DNA of 28,048 nucleotides, from positions 1-28,048 of the forward strand of contig JAURQY010000057.1 in NCBI GenBank assembly GCA_030835875.1, read 5' to 3'. A program made the position numbers and the translations under genes. Source of the DNA: Nitriliruptorales bacterium. GTDB taxonomy: Bacteria > Actinomycetota > Nitriliruptoria > Nitriliruptorales > Nitriliruptoraceae. Positions 1 to 7,908 of this stretch are shown piece after piece (the stretch's first letter is position 1; every line of letters starts with the position of its first letter). A model generated the notes under the pieces. That model saw only the letters and a list, made by a program, of their open reading frames with translations, ran no database searches and was not told where the DNA came from.

Positions 1-411
1 GATACCTATGGCGGCATGGCGCGCCATGGTGGTGGTGCGTTCTCCGGCAAGGATCCGTCGAAGGTCGACCGGTCCGCTGCGTACGCCACGCGCTGGGTCG
101 CGAAGCACGTCGTCGCGGCAGGCCTCGCGAAGCGCGCCGAGCTGCAGGTCGCCTACGCCATCGGGGTGGCGCGACCGGTGTCGCTGAACCTCGAGACGTT
201 CGGCACTGAGCACGTCGACCCTGCGCGCATCCTCGAGGGCATCATCGAGGTGTTCGATCTCCGTCCCGGCGCGATCCTCGACGCGCTCGACCTGCGCAGT
301 CCGGGCTACCGCGACACCGCCGCCTACGGGCATTTCGGTCGGGACGGCGAGCGCTTCACCTGGGAGCGGACCGATCGCGTGGAGGCACTGCGTGCCGCGG
401 TCGGTGCCTGA
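1..411 (+). CDS. metK: S-adenosylmethionine synthetase, C-terminal part (5' end outside window)
   Basis: The gene enters the window in frame 1 and reads DTYGGMARHGGGAFSGKDPS, the well-known C-terminal signature of MetK; only the last ~136 residues are present. The enzyme makes S-adenosylmethionine from methionine and ATP in the cytosol, and the GGGAFSGKD segment is part of the ATP and phosphate binding region. The stretch VSLNLETFGT and the ending with GHFGRD followed by FTWERTD are also typical. The methionine at base 16 is internal and is not the start. The stop lies 20 bases inside the next gene, priA, so the two are likely co-translated. Identity is certain; the N-terminal domains cannot be judged here. 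Confidence 0.97.
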   Translation, partial: DTYGGMARHGGGAFSGKDPSKVDRSAAYATRWVAKHVVAAGLAKRAELQVAYAIGVARPVSLNLETFGTEHVDPARILEGIIEVFDLRPGAILDALDLRSPGYRDTAAYGHFGRDGERFTWERTDRVEALRAAVGA

Positions 412-2365
412 GGACGAGGCTCGTTCCGCAGCGCCATGCATCGCGCGCATCGCTGTCGAGGGCGCACCGTTCCACCTCGGTGACGCCCTCGACTACCTCG
501 TGGGCGACGGACCGCTCACCGTCGGTGACCGTGTCGAGGTCTCGCTCGCAGGTCGGCGGACACGGGGGCTCGTGACCGCACTCGCCGACCGGAGCGACGT
601 TCCCCACGCGCGTCTCCGCCCGGTCGGTCGGCGTCTCGGCGACGCGCCGTGGGTCGCGCCCGACGACATCGGACTGCTCGGATGGGCGGCGCAGCGCTTC
701 GGTGCTCCGCTCGGGGACGTCGTGCGGCATGCCCTCCCGAACAGGGTCGTCGACGAGGAGCGCCGAGCGACGGCAGCAGGATGGTGGCCACCCGCGGTCG
801 CTCCGGATCGTCCTGCGACCGGCGAGGGCGCTGGGTCGCCGCCCGACGGAGGAGCGCTCGCGCCGGACGCATGGGTGCCCTATGGCGCGGATGGGCGAGC
901 GCTGCTCGGCGCGGTCGCCCACGGGCAGGGCTCGTTCCTGCTCTCGCCCCTGCCCGGCGACGATCTGGCCGCCGTCATCGCGGACCTCGCCAGGCGCTGC
1001 CTCGACGGCGGGCGCGACGTGCTGCTCGTCGTGCCGGGGCCGGTCTCCGCGGTCGCCGACGCCGTGCTCGGCCTCGTCCCCGAGGAGGCACGGGTCGACC
1101 TCCGTGGAGGTCCGACACCGCGCATGACGTACCGCCGTTGGCTGCGCGCCCGTGCCGGACTCGCACGCGTCGTCGTCGGGGAACGGTCGGCGGCGTTCGT
1201 CCCGCTCGCGCGGCTCGGCCTCGCCGTCGTGGTCGATGAGGCCGATCCGACGCACAAGGAGCGGCGGAGCCCGCGGCACCATGTCCGAGAGGTCCTGCTC
1301 GAGCGAGCACGTCGCGCGCGCGGCGTCGGTCTGTGCACCGCGGACGTCCCGTCGGCCGTTACGACCGCGCTGGTCTCGGCCGGTCGGCTCACCTGGGTCG
1401 CACCCGACCGCGACGCTGTCGCGGAGCGACGGCCGGACGTGCGCCTCGAGGTGGGTGACCTCGAGGCGAGAGCGCGCATCTCGAAGGCGGGCCTGCGTGC
1501 GCTCCGTGACGCGGTCCGCGACGGTGGCTACGGCGTGCTCCTCGCGGCGCGACGCGGCGAGGGTCGCGCGCTGGCCTGTGCGCGCTGCGGCGATCTGGTC
1601 CGCTGTCACGGCTGCAGCGCGTCGATCGCCCGTTCACCCGAGGGGGGCTGGTGGTGCGCCGCCTGCGGGACACGGTCATCACGTGCGCCCCGCTGCGAGC
1701 GCTGCGGGCCCGGCCCGCTCTCGCCGCTCGCCGCCGGAGCGGAACGTCTGGGGGAGGAGCTCGCCCGGACCATCGACGCGCCCGTCGTCGTGCTCGAGGG
1801 ACATGCGCCGCCGGTCCCGCCACCACCGGCCGTCCTCGTGATGACGCGGGGGAGCGTCCTCGACCGTCCACCGCCGGGTGGGCCGGTCCTCGGCGTGGTC
1901 CTGCCTGACGTCGACGGTGCCCTGCGACGCCCGACCCTCGACGCGGCGGAGGACGCTCTCCGTCTGGCCTTCCGTGTCGCAGGATGGGCGGAGCAGGGTG
2001 CACCGGTCGTCGTGGAGACGCGCGAGCCCGAGCATCATGCGCTGCGTGCGCTGCGGGAACGTGACGCCGCCGCGTTCTGGGAGGAGGAGACGGCCCTCCG
2101 TGCACCCGTCGGGCTCCCGCCGTGCCGTCGAGCGATCCGCGTCGAGACCCGCGCGCTTGAGGAGGTCGCACGCAGGCTGCCCGCGCACGTCGCGGCCGGG
2201 GATGTGGTCGTCGGCCCCCTGCCGCTCGACGAGGGCCGGGGGGCCCTGCTCGTCCTCCTCGATGACCGTGCGGCCACACTGGAGGCGCTGCGCCCGCTTC
2301 GCGACGATCTGAGCCGCCGTGGCGTCGAACTGCGCATCGAGGTCGATCCCGTCGATCTCGGCTGA
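392..2365 (+). CDS. priA: PriA-like primosomal protein N', helicase motifs degenerate
   Basis: The predicted protein of 657 residues matches the primosomal replication restart protein PriA. The N-terminal third (to about residue 115) is the DNA-binding domain, and the middle carries four CxxC pairs (CARC, CHGC, CAAC, CERC, near residues 395-435), the two zinc sites of PriA. The ATPase motifs are not intact: where the Walker A loop should be, around residue 180, I see GQGSFLLSPLPGDD with no GKT, and motif II reads VVVDEADPTH rather than DEEH. Loss of helicase function is known for actinobacterial PriA, so the protein probably acts in primosome assembly or DNA binding rather than unwinding. The GTG start at 392 has GGAGG at 381-385 with a 6-base spacer and overlaps metK. 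Confidence 0.9.
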   Translation: MPRSVPEDEARSAAPCIARIAVEGAPFHLGDALDYLVGDGPLTVGDRVEVSLAGRRTRGLVTALADRSDVPHARLRPVGRRLGDAPWVAPDDIGLLGWAAQRFGAPLGDVVRHALPNRVVDEERRATAAGWWPPAVAPDRPATGEGAGSPPDGGALAPDAWVPYGADGRALLGAVAHGQGSFLLSPLPGDDLAAVIADLARRCLDGGRDVLLVVPGPVSAVADAVLGLVPEEARVDLRGGPTPRMTYRRWLRARAGLARVVVGERSAAFVPLARLGLAVVVDEADPTHKERRSPRHHVREVLLERARRARGVGLCTADVPSAVTTALVSAGRLTWVAPDRDAVAERRPDVRLEVGDLEARARISKAGLRALRDAVRDGGYGVLLAARRGEGRALACARCGDLVRCHGCSASIARSPEGGWWCAACGTRSSRAPRCERCGPGPLSPLAAGAERLGEELARTIDAPVVVLEGHAPPVPPPPAVLVMTRGSVLDRPPPGGPVLGVVLPDVDGALRRPTLDAAEDALRLAFRVAGWAEQGAPVVVETREPEHHALRALRERDAAAFWEEETALRAPVGLPPCRRAIRVETRALEEVARRLPAHVAAGDVVVGPLPLDEGRGALLVLLDDRAATLEALRPLRDDLSRRGVELRIEVDPVDLG

Positions 2366-2427
2366 ACCCGTACCCTCCGCAGCCGCCGAGCTGCGACCCT
2401 CGGCGGATATGGCGGGAGGAGCGCGCG

Positions 2428-2976
2428 ATGGGACTGCTCGAGATCCGCGTCTTCGGCGACCCCGTCCTTCGGCAGGCTGCACTCGAGGTCAGGGACTTCG
2501 ATGGCGCGCTCGCACGGCTCGCGGAGGACATGGCCCTGACGATGCGCGAGGCCGGGGGCGTGGGCCTCGCGGCGAACCAGGTCGGCGTCCTGCGGCGCCT
2601 GTTCACCTTCGACGACCCGGGTGACGACGACCACGATCCGAGCGCGGGTGCGGTCGTGAACCCGGTGCTCCTCGACGCGAGCGAGGACTCCGAGCTCGTC
2701 GACGAGGGCTGCCTCTCGTTCCCTGGTCTCTTCTATCCCGTCGAGCGTCAGCTCGAGGTCGTCGTCCGTCACCAAGACCTCCGCGGCGAGGAGCACGAGA
2801 CGACGCTGCACGGGTTCGGTGCACGGATCTGGCTGCACGAGATGGACCACCTCAACGGCGTGCTGTTCATCGACCATCTCGCACGGCACGACCGGCGCGA
2901 GGCGATGCGCATCATGCGCGAGCGCGACCTCGACCCTCGCGATGTGCCGGGGGTCGCGCCCGCGATCGGCGGATGA
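2428..2976 (+). CDS. def: Peptide deformylase
   Basis: This 182-residue protein removes the formyl group from the N-terminal methionine of new proteins at the ribosome. All three family motifs are present: GVGLAANQVG (motif 1, about residues 44-53), EGCLSFPG (motif 2, whose Cys binds the metal) and WLHEMDHLNG (motif 3, the HExxH metal site). A strong Shine-Dalgarno sequence, GGGAGGAG, lies just before the ATG. The stop overlaps the ATG of fmt (ATGA), pairing the enzyme that removes formyl groups with the one that adds them, a common arrangement. Length is normal for the family. The acidic insertion DDPGDDDHDPS near residue 65 is a lineage variation in a loop. Confidence 0.97.
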   Translation: MGLLEIRVFGDPVLRQAALEVRDFDGALARLAEDMALTMREAGGVGLAANQVGVLRRLFTFDDPGDDDHDPSAGAVVNPVLLDASEDSELVDEGCLSFPGLFYPVERQLEVVVRHQDLRGEEHETTLHGFGARIWLHEMDHLNGVLFIDHLARHDRREAMRIMRERDLDPRDVPGVAPAIGG

Positions 2977-3944
2977 GCCGGCTGCGCGTCCTGTTCGCCG
3001 GGACGCCCGAGGTCGCGCTTCCGTCACTCGACCTGCTCGCCGGCGATCCCCGGTTCGAGGTCGTCGGTGTCCTCACGAATCCCGATCGTCCGCGGGGGCG
3101 GTCCGGACGTCCGGCGCGCTCACCGGTGGCGGAGCGCGCGGTGGCGCTCGGCATCCCGCTCCTCCGACCCGAGCGTCCCGCGGAGGCGCTCGAGGGGATC
3201 GCTGCGAGCGGGGCGGGGATCGGTGCCGTCGTCGCCTACGGATCCATCCTCCCCGCGGCGGTCCTGGCCGCCCTCCCGCTCGGCTTCGTGAACCTCCACT
3301 TCTCCCTCCTGCCGCGCTGGCGAGGTGCGGCACCGGTTCAGCACGCCATCCGGTCCGGCGACGCCGTGACGGGCGTCACGGCGTTCCGTCTCGATGAGGG
3401 CATGGACACCGGACCGATCCTGCGGACGCGCGTCGTGTCGCCACCAGCTCACGTCGACGCGGGGGACCTTCTCGAGGGGCTCGCCGTGCAGGGTGCGCCG
3501 GTGCTCGCGGACGCCCTGCTCGCGGTGGCTGCTGGGGAGGAGGGTGTGCCACAGCCGGAGGAGGGCATCACGCTGGCCCCGCGCGTCCGACCGCAGGACG
3601 CCATCATCGACTGGGACCGTCCCGCCGCCGAGGTCGCGCGGATGATCAGGAGCGTGACGCCGCGTCCCGGCGCGTCGACGACCCTCGCAGCTGCACGGCT
3701 GAAGGTCGCAGGTGCGGTCGCGCTCGAGGACGGGGACGGGGCGATCGGCCCGGAGGTGCGACCGCCCGCCGGGACCGTGCTCGGGTCGGACGGCGACGAC
3801 GTCCTGGTCGCGTGCGGCGATGGCGTCGTCCGGATCGGGCGCGTCCAGCCCGAGGGGCGGCCATGGAGCGTTGCGGCGGACCAGGTGCGAGGTCGCCGCC
3901 TCGCGACCGGCGTCGTCCTCGGGGCCGCGGGAGCCGCCTCCTAG
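2973..3944 (+). CDS. fmt: Methionyl-tRNA formyltransferase
   Basis: The 323-residue protein formylates the initiator Met-tRNA with 10-formyl-tetrahydrofolate. It opens with FAGTPEVALPSLDLL, the usual Fmt N-terminus, then shows NLHFSLLPRWRGAAPVQ with the catalytic Asn and His, and RLDEGMDTGPI with the catalytic Asp. The C-terminal domain (from about residue 205, APRVRPQDAIIDW) is the tRNA-binding OB-fold part. Its ATG overlaps the def stop. In many actinobacteria rsmB follows fmt; here rpe follows directly after 30 bases. Confidence 0.97.
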   Translation: MSRLRVLFAGTPEVALPSLDLLAGDPRFEVVGVLTNPDRPRGRSGRPARSPVAERAVALGIPLLRPERPAEALEGIAASGAGIGAVVAYGSILPAAVLAALPLGFVNLHFSLLPRWRGAAPVQHAIRSGDAVTGVTAFRLDEGMDTGPILRTRVVSPPAHVDAGDLLEGLAVQGAPVLADALLAVAAGEEGVPQPEEGITLAPRVRPQDAIIDWDRPAAEVARMIRSVTPRPGASTTLAAARLKVAGAVALEDGDGAIGPEVRPPAGTVLGSDGDDVLVACGDGVVRIGRVQPEGRPWSVAADQVRGRRLATGVVLGAAGAAS

Positions 3945-3947
3945 ACT
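3942..3947 (+). promoter_or_regulatory. Candidate -10 element for rpe
   Basis: TAGACT overlaps the fmt stop codon and sits 27 bases before the rpe start. It fits a TAnnnT -10 and matches similar hexamers before other genes of this window. No clear -35 is visible, so this is an inference from position and composition. Confidence 0.4.
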
Positions 3948-3974
3948 TGCGGCACGTCGAGAGAGGGTCGCACC

Positions 3975-4649
3975 ATGCACACACCGGAGATCCTGCCGTC
4001 CGTGCTCGCCTGCGACCTCGCACGGCTCTCCGAAGAGGTCAGCGCGCTCGGTCCAGATGTCCGCACCCTCCACTTCGATGTGATGGACGGCCGCTACGTC
4101 CCCAACATCTCGTTCGGTCAACCGGTGATGCGGTCGCTGCGAGCGGTGTGGCAGCACGACATCGATGTCCACCTGATGATCGTCGACCCTGCGCGCTACG
4201 CGAGCGAGTTCGTCGCGGCCGGAGCGACGTCCGTCGCCTTCCATCCCGAGGTCGAGGACGAGCCGCTCGCGCTCCTGCGCCGGCTACGAGCGGAGGGGGT
4301 CCGGGTCGGCGTCGGCGTGCGTCCCGAGCATCCGCTCGAGAGCGTGGCCCCGTTCCTCTCGGAGATCGACGTACTCCTGCTTATGACGGTCAGCCCCGGG
4401 TTCGCGGGCCAGGCCTTCCTCACCGAGGTGCTCCCGAAGGTGACGGAGGCCTACGAGCGACGCACCGAGGACGGCCTCGCCTACCGCATCCAGGTGGACG
4501 GTGGGGTGACGGCAGACACCATCGTCGATGCTGCAGCTGCAGGTGCCGACTGGTTCGTCGCCGGGACGTCGGTCTTCGCCGCGGAGGATCGTGCGGGAGC
4601 GGCATCGGCGCTGCGTGACGCAGCGGCCGGCGCGATGCGCACAGGGTGA
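3975..4649 (+). CDS. rpe: Ribulose-phosphate 3-epimerase
   Basis: The 224-residue TIM-barrel enzyme interconverts ribulose-5-phosphate and xylulose-5-phosphate in the pentose phosphate pathway. Family motifs seen are ILPSVLACDLARL at the start, HFDVMDGRYVPNISFG with the catalytic and metal-binding His and Asp, VHLMIVDPARY, and VDGGVT near the end with the second catalytic Asp. The MTVSPGFAGQ segment differs from the usual M(S/T)VNPGFGGQ by Asn to Ser and Gly to Ala, a mild deviation next to the phosphate site. The ATG follows a purine-rich ribosome site (GAGAGAGGG). The next genes make riboflavin, and RibB consumes ribulose-5-phosphate, so the placement is functionally coherent. Confidence 0.96.
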   Translation: MHTPEILPSVLACDLARLSEEVSALGPDVRTLHFDVMDGRYVPNISFGQPVMRSLRAVWQHDIDVHLMIVDPARYASEFVAAGATSVAFHPEVEDEPLALLRRLRAEGVRVGVGVRPEHPLESVAPFLSEIDVLLLMTVSPGFAGQAFLTEVLPKVTEAYERRTEDGLAYRIQVDGGVTADTIVDAAAAGADWFVAGTSVFAAEDRAGAASALRDAAAGAMRTG

Positions 4650-4668
4650 GCTGAATCGGGCTGATGAG

Positions 4669-4704
4669 ATCGCCGAGGGGCCGGAACGGCCGCGGCGATA
4701 GGCT
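4669..4704 (+). promoter_or_regulatory. Inverted repeat plus candidate -10 upstream of ribD
   Basis: ATCGCCG (4669-4675) and CGGCGAT (4693-4699) are perfect inverted arms, and the interval contains a second nested repeat, GGCCG-GAA-CGGCC. The right arm runs into TAGGCT (4699-4704), a TAnnnT-type -10 placed 62 bases before the ribD start. It could be an rpe terminator stem (there is no T run) or an operator over the rib promoter. The 117-base gap does not hold a recognisable FMN riboswitch. Confidence 0.4.
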
Positions 4705-4766
4705 GTTCCGCTGCCCACCGTGCTGTCCGACACGACGGCCACCCCCGATCGCCTGACGAGGCCCCT

Positions 4767-5921
4767 GTGAGCGACGATCCGGCACGCCGGAGCGGACGAG
4801 GTCCCCGCCCCCTCCCGGCGGCGGTGTACGCACGTGCCCTCGAGGTGGGTCGAACCGCCGCAGGCCGGTCAGGTCCGAACCCACCCGTCGGATGCGTGAT
4901 CGTCCGCGACGGGCACATCGTCGCGGAAGGTGCGACGTGTCGGGTGGGCGGTGCGCACGCGGAGGTCGTCGCGCTGGAGGCCGCCGGACCGGACGCGCGC
5001 GGCGCCACCGCGATCGTCACGCTCGAGCCGTGCGCGCATCAGGGTCGGACGCCGCCCTGCACCGACGCGCTGATCGCGGCAGGAGTCGCCGAGGTGCACG
5101 TGCTGCACCGCGATCCGGACCCGGTCGCAAGAGGCGGGGTCGAGCGGCTGCGAGCAGCCGGCATCGACGTGCTCGACGTCGCGGCAGCGATGCCGTCGCT
5201 GGCCGCGCACGCGGCGCACGATCTCCGGGGGTTCCTCGCACGTGTCCGGAGCGGGCGTCCGCATGTCCACTTGAAACTCGCTCAGGACGTCGAAGGTCGC
5301 ACCGTCGCGACGCATGGCCCGTACCTCACAGGGGCCGCCGCCCGTCGGCGAGTGCACGCCCTGCGCGCCGAGGCCGATGCGGTCCTCGTCGGTGGGACGA
5401 CCGTGCGTCACGATGACCCGCGGCTCGACGTCCGCCACATGGTGACGACGCGCCAGCCGCGCCCGGTCGTCCTCAGCGCGACGGCCGATCTCCCTGAGGA
5501 GTCAGTGGTGCTTCGACCCGGCGCGGTCGTCGTCACCGGCCCGGACATCGCCGAGGATCGAGCGGACGCGATCCGGGCGCGCGGCGTCGACCTCGTCACG
5601 GTCCCGACCACCCCGGACGGCATGCTGGAGCTCGAGGCAGCCCTGTCCGCGCTCCTCGACCTCCGCATCCTCACCGTCCTCGCCGAACCGGGGCCGCGTC
5701 TCGCCGGCGCCCTGATCCGGCAGGGACTCGTCGACACGCTCGAGGTGCACGTCGCGGGTGGCGCCGCGGTCAGCGTCGACGCGGTGCGGCCGGCGTTCCC
5801 TGAGCTCGCCACGCTGCTCGCTGGGCCGGCCGGAGTGGCGCAGGAGTCGACCCTGGACGGGGACCTCCTCGTCCGCGACGTCGGTGCGCTGACCGGTCGC
5901 ACGCCGGTGGAGGTGGGCTGA
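4767..5921 (+). CDS. ribD: Bifunctional riboflavin deaminase/reductase
   Basis: The 384-residue protein carries out the second and third steps of riboflavin synthesis: deamination of the pyrimidine ring, then NADPH-dependent reduction of the ribose side chain. The N-terminal deaminase domain (about 20-155) has the zinc site, with His64 and Glu66 in HAEV and Cys89 and Cys98 in PCAHQGRTPPC. The reductase domain follows from about residue 165 (HVHLKLAQDVEGRT, then ADAVLVGGTTVRHDDPRLDVR). The start is GTG with a weak GAGG before it. Its TGA stop shares a base with the ATG of ribE (TGATG), so it heads a coupled rib operon. C-terminal residues after about 350 are less conserved. Confidence 0.95.
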   Translation: MSDDPARRSGRGPRPLPAAVYARALEVGRTAAGRSGPNPPVGCVIVRDGHIVAEGATCRVGGAHAEVVALEAAGPDARGATAIVTLEPCAHQGRTPPCTDALIAAGVAEVHVLHRDPDPVARGGVERLRAAGIDVLDVAAAMPSLAAHAAHDLRGFLARVRSGRPHVHLKLAQDVEGRTVATHGPYLTGAAARRRVHALRAEADAVLVGGTTVRHDDPRLDVRHMVTTRQPRPVVLSATADLPEESVVLRPGAVVVTGPDIAEDRADAIRARGVDLVTVPTTPDGMLELEAALSALLDLRILTVLAEPGPRLAGALIRQGLVDTLEVHVAGGAAVSVDAVRPAFPELATLLAGPAGVAQESTLDGDLLVRDVGALTGRTPVEVG

Positions 5922-6544
5922 TGTTCACCGGACTCGTCGAGGAGGTCGGTCGCGTCGCCGACGTCTCGGTCGACGGTGAGCGTGCGCGGCTGACGATCGA
6001 GGCGCCGGAGGTCGTCGGAGACCTGCCGATCGGTGCCTCGGTCGCCGTCGACGGGGTCTGCGTCACCGCGACCGATGTCGTCGGGTCGACCTTCGCGGTC
6101 GATCTCATGCGCGAGACGCTCCGCGTGACCGCGCTCGGACGTCTGCGCGGCGGTGCGCGTGTGAACCTCGAGCGCGCGATGCGTGTCGGCGACCGCCTCG
6201 GCGGACATCTCGTCCAGGGTCACGTCGATGGGATCGGCGAGGTCGTGGCCGTAGACGACGTTCCGGGGACCCGGACGCTGAGCATCCGGATCCCACCGTC
6301 GCTGACGCGCTACCTCGTGGTCAAGGGCTCGCTGTGCGTCGCCGGCGTCAGCCTCACCGTGGCCGGGCTCGACGAGGACCTCGTCAGGATCGGTCTCATC
6401 CCGCACACCCTCGCGGAGACGAACCTCGGCGACCTCGGCGTGGGGGACGAGGTGAACCTCGAGGTCGATGTCGTCGCGAAGTACGTCGAGCGGATGCTGC
6501 CGGATGGCGAGCGTCTCGTCCCACCTCAGGAGGACATCGGATGA
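5921..6544 (+). CDS. ribE: Riboflavin synthase, alpha chain
   Basis: The 207-residue protein catalyses the last riboflavin step, dismutation of two 6,7-dimethyl-8-ribityllumazine molecules. It begins MFTGLVEEVGRV, diagnostic for the family, and consists of two homologous lumazine-binding barrels of about 95 residues. The second starts near HLVQGHVDGIGEV, and each half carries a conserved G-x-C-L/V-T motif (VDGVCVTAT, SLCVAGVSLTV). Length and domain order are normal. It overlaps ribD by one base and ribBA by four (ATGA), so translation is likely coupled on both sides. Confidence 0.97.
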   Translation: MFTGLVEEVGRVADVSVDGERARLTIEAPEVVGDLPIGASVAVDGVCVTATDVVGSTFAVDLMRETLRVTALGRLRGGARVNLERAMRVGDRLGGHLVQGHVDGIGEVVAVDDVPGTRTLSIRIPPSLTRYLVVKGSLCVAGVSLTVAGLDEDLVRIGLIPHTLAETNLGDLGVGDEVNLEVDVVAKYVERMLPDGERLVPPQEDIG

Positions 6545-7908
6545 GCCTCGCGCGCATCGAGGACGCCGTCGCGGTCATCGCCTCCGGCGGCATGGTCATC
6601 GTCGTCGATGACGATGACCGTGAGAACGAGGGTGACCTCGTGATGGCCGCCGATGCTGCGGACGCCGATTCACTCGCGTTCATGGTCAACCACACGAGCG
6701 GGGTGATCTGCGTCCCCATGCTCGGCGAGGACCTCCAGCGACTCGCGATCCCCATGATGGTCGCGAGGAACGAGGACCCGAAGGGGACCGCCTACACGGT
6801 CTCCGTCGACGCGAGCAGAGGTGTCACGACCGGGATCTCCGCGGCGGACCGCGCACGCACGATCCGCGTCCTCGCCGATGCGGGCTCCGGACCGGGTGAC
6901 GTCGGTCGACCGGGCCATGTCTTCCCCCTCCGCTACCAGCCCGGAGGCGTGCTGCGTCGGCCGGGTCATACCGAGGCGGCCGTCGATCTCGCGCGCCTGG
7001 CAGGGCGCCGCGAGTCCGGCGTGATCGCTGAGCTCGTGAACGCGGACGGCTCGATGCAGCGGCGCCCGGACCTCGAACGCTTCGCGGACGAACATGGTCT
7101 GCTCATCGTGTCCATCGCGGACCTCGTCGCGCATCGGCGTGGCACAGAGTCGATCGTCGAGCGCGTCGTCGAGACGGCCATCCCCACGCCCTACGGCGAG
7201 TGGCGCGCGGTGGGGTACCGGTCGAGCGTCGACGAGCATCAGCACGTCGCGCTCGTCCTCGGCGAGCCGAGCGACGAGGACGATGTCCTCGTCCGGATGC
7301 ACTCCGAGTGCCTGACGGGGGACGTCTTCCGTTCCCTCCGGTGTGACTGCGGGGCCCAGCTCGACCTCGCGATGGCGCGCATCGCTGAGGAGGGCACCGG
7401 GGTGATCGTCTGCCTCCGCGGACACGAGGGACGCGGGATCGGCCTGCTCGACAAGCTCCGCGCCTATCGGCTCCAGGACGCCGGCGCGGACACGGTCGAC
7501 GCGAACCTGCAGCTCGGCCTGCCGGCCGATGCGCGCGACTACGGCACTGGCGCATCGATCCTCGTCGACCTCGGGCTGCGCACCATCCGCCTCCTGACCA
7601 ACAACCCGGTGAAGCGTGCGGCGCTCAGCGGCTTCGGTCTCACCCTCGCGGGACGTGAGCCGCTCGAGATCGCACCGAACGAGCGCAACGCCGCCTACCT
7701 GACGACGAAGGCGGAACGGTTCGGCCACGAGCTCGGCGGCGCATCGGACACACCGGTCTCGACGGGCGTCGGTGACATCGCGGCGCAGTCGCAGGTCGGC
7801 ACGCGCAGTGTCCGGCGCGCCGCGCGCCGAGGGATCGCGATGGCACCACCGGACGTCGACGAAGAGGTCCGCAACAAGGTGGATGCCCCGCAGAGGACAC
7901 GCCCATGA
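6541..7908 (+). CDS. ribBA: Bifunctional DHBP synthase / GTP cyclohydrolase II
   Basis: This 455-residue fusion supplies both precursors of riboflavin. The RibB domain (1 to about 200) makes dihydroxybutanone phosphate from ribulose-5-phosphate and has DDDDRENEGDLVMAA and HTEAAVDLARLAG. The RibA domain (about 205-400) opens GTP and has the zinc ligands in HSECLTGDVFRSLRCDCGAQ (from residue 254) and GHEGRGIG (from about 294). Residues 401-455 form an extra tail, rich in Ser, Arg, Asp and Pro, that is absent from standard RibBA and matches no domain I know. The frame stays open upstream to 6334, but the ATG at 6541 overlapping ribE (ATGA) is clearly the start. Confidence 0.96.
   Translation: MSLARIEDAVAVIASGGMVIVVDDDDRENEGDLVMAADAADADSLAFMVNHTSGVICVPMLGEDLQRLAIPMMVARNEDPKGTAYTVSVDASRGVTTGISAADRARTIRVLADAGSGPGDVGRPGHVFPLRYQPGGVLRRPGHTEAAVDLARLAGRRESGVIAELVNADGSMQRRPDLERFADEHGLLIVSIADLVAHRRGTESIVERVVETAIPTPYGEWRAVGYRSSVDEHQHVALVLGEPSDEDDVLVRMHSECLTGDVFRSLRCDCGAQLDLAMARIAEEGTGVIVCLRGHEGRGIGLLDKLRAYRLQDAGADTVDANLQLGLPADARDYGTGASILVDLGLRTIRLLTNNPVKRAALSGFGLTLAGREPLEIAPNERNAAYLTTKAERFGHELGGASDTPVSTGVGDIAAQSQVGTRSVRRAARRGIAMAPPDVDEEVRNKVDAPQRTRP

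Noticed and set aside
356..1609. Long minus-strand frame of 417 codons opposite metK and priA
   Set aside because: It is the shadow of priA in GC-rich DNA: its product is Arg-rich low-complexity sequence with no family motif, and the plus strand encodes PriA with conserved cysteines.
4650..4766. Possible FMN riboswitch before ribD
   Set aside because: The gap is short and lacks the conserved RFN segments; only a nested inverted repeat is seen.
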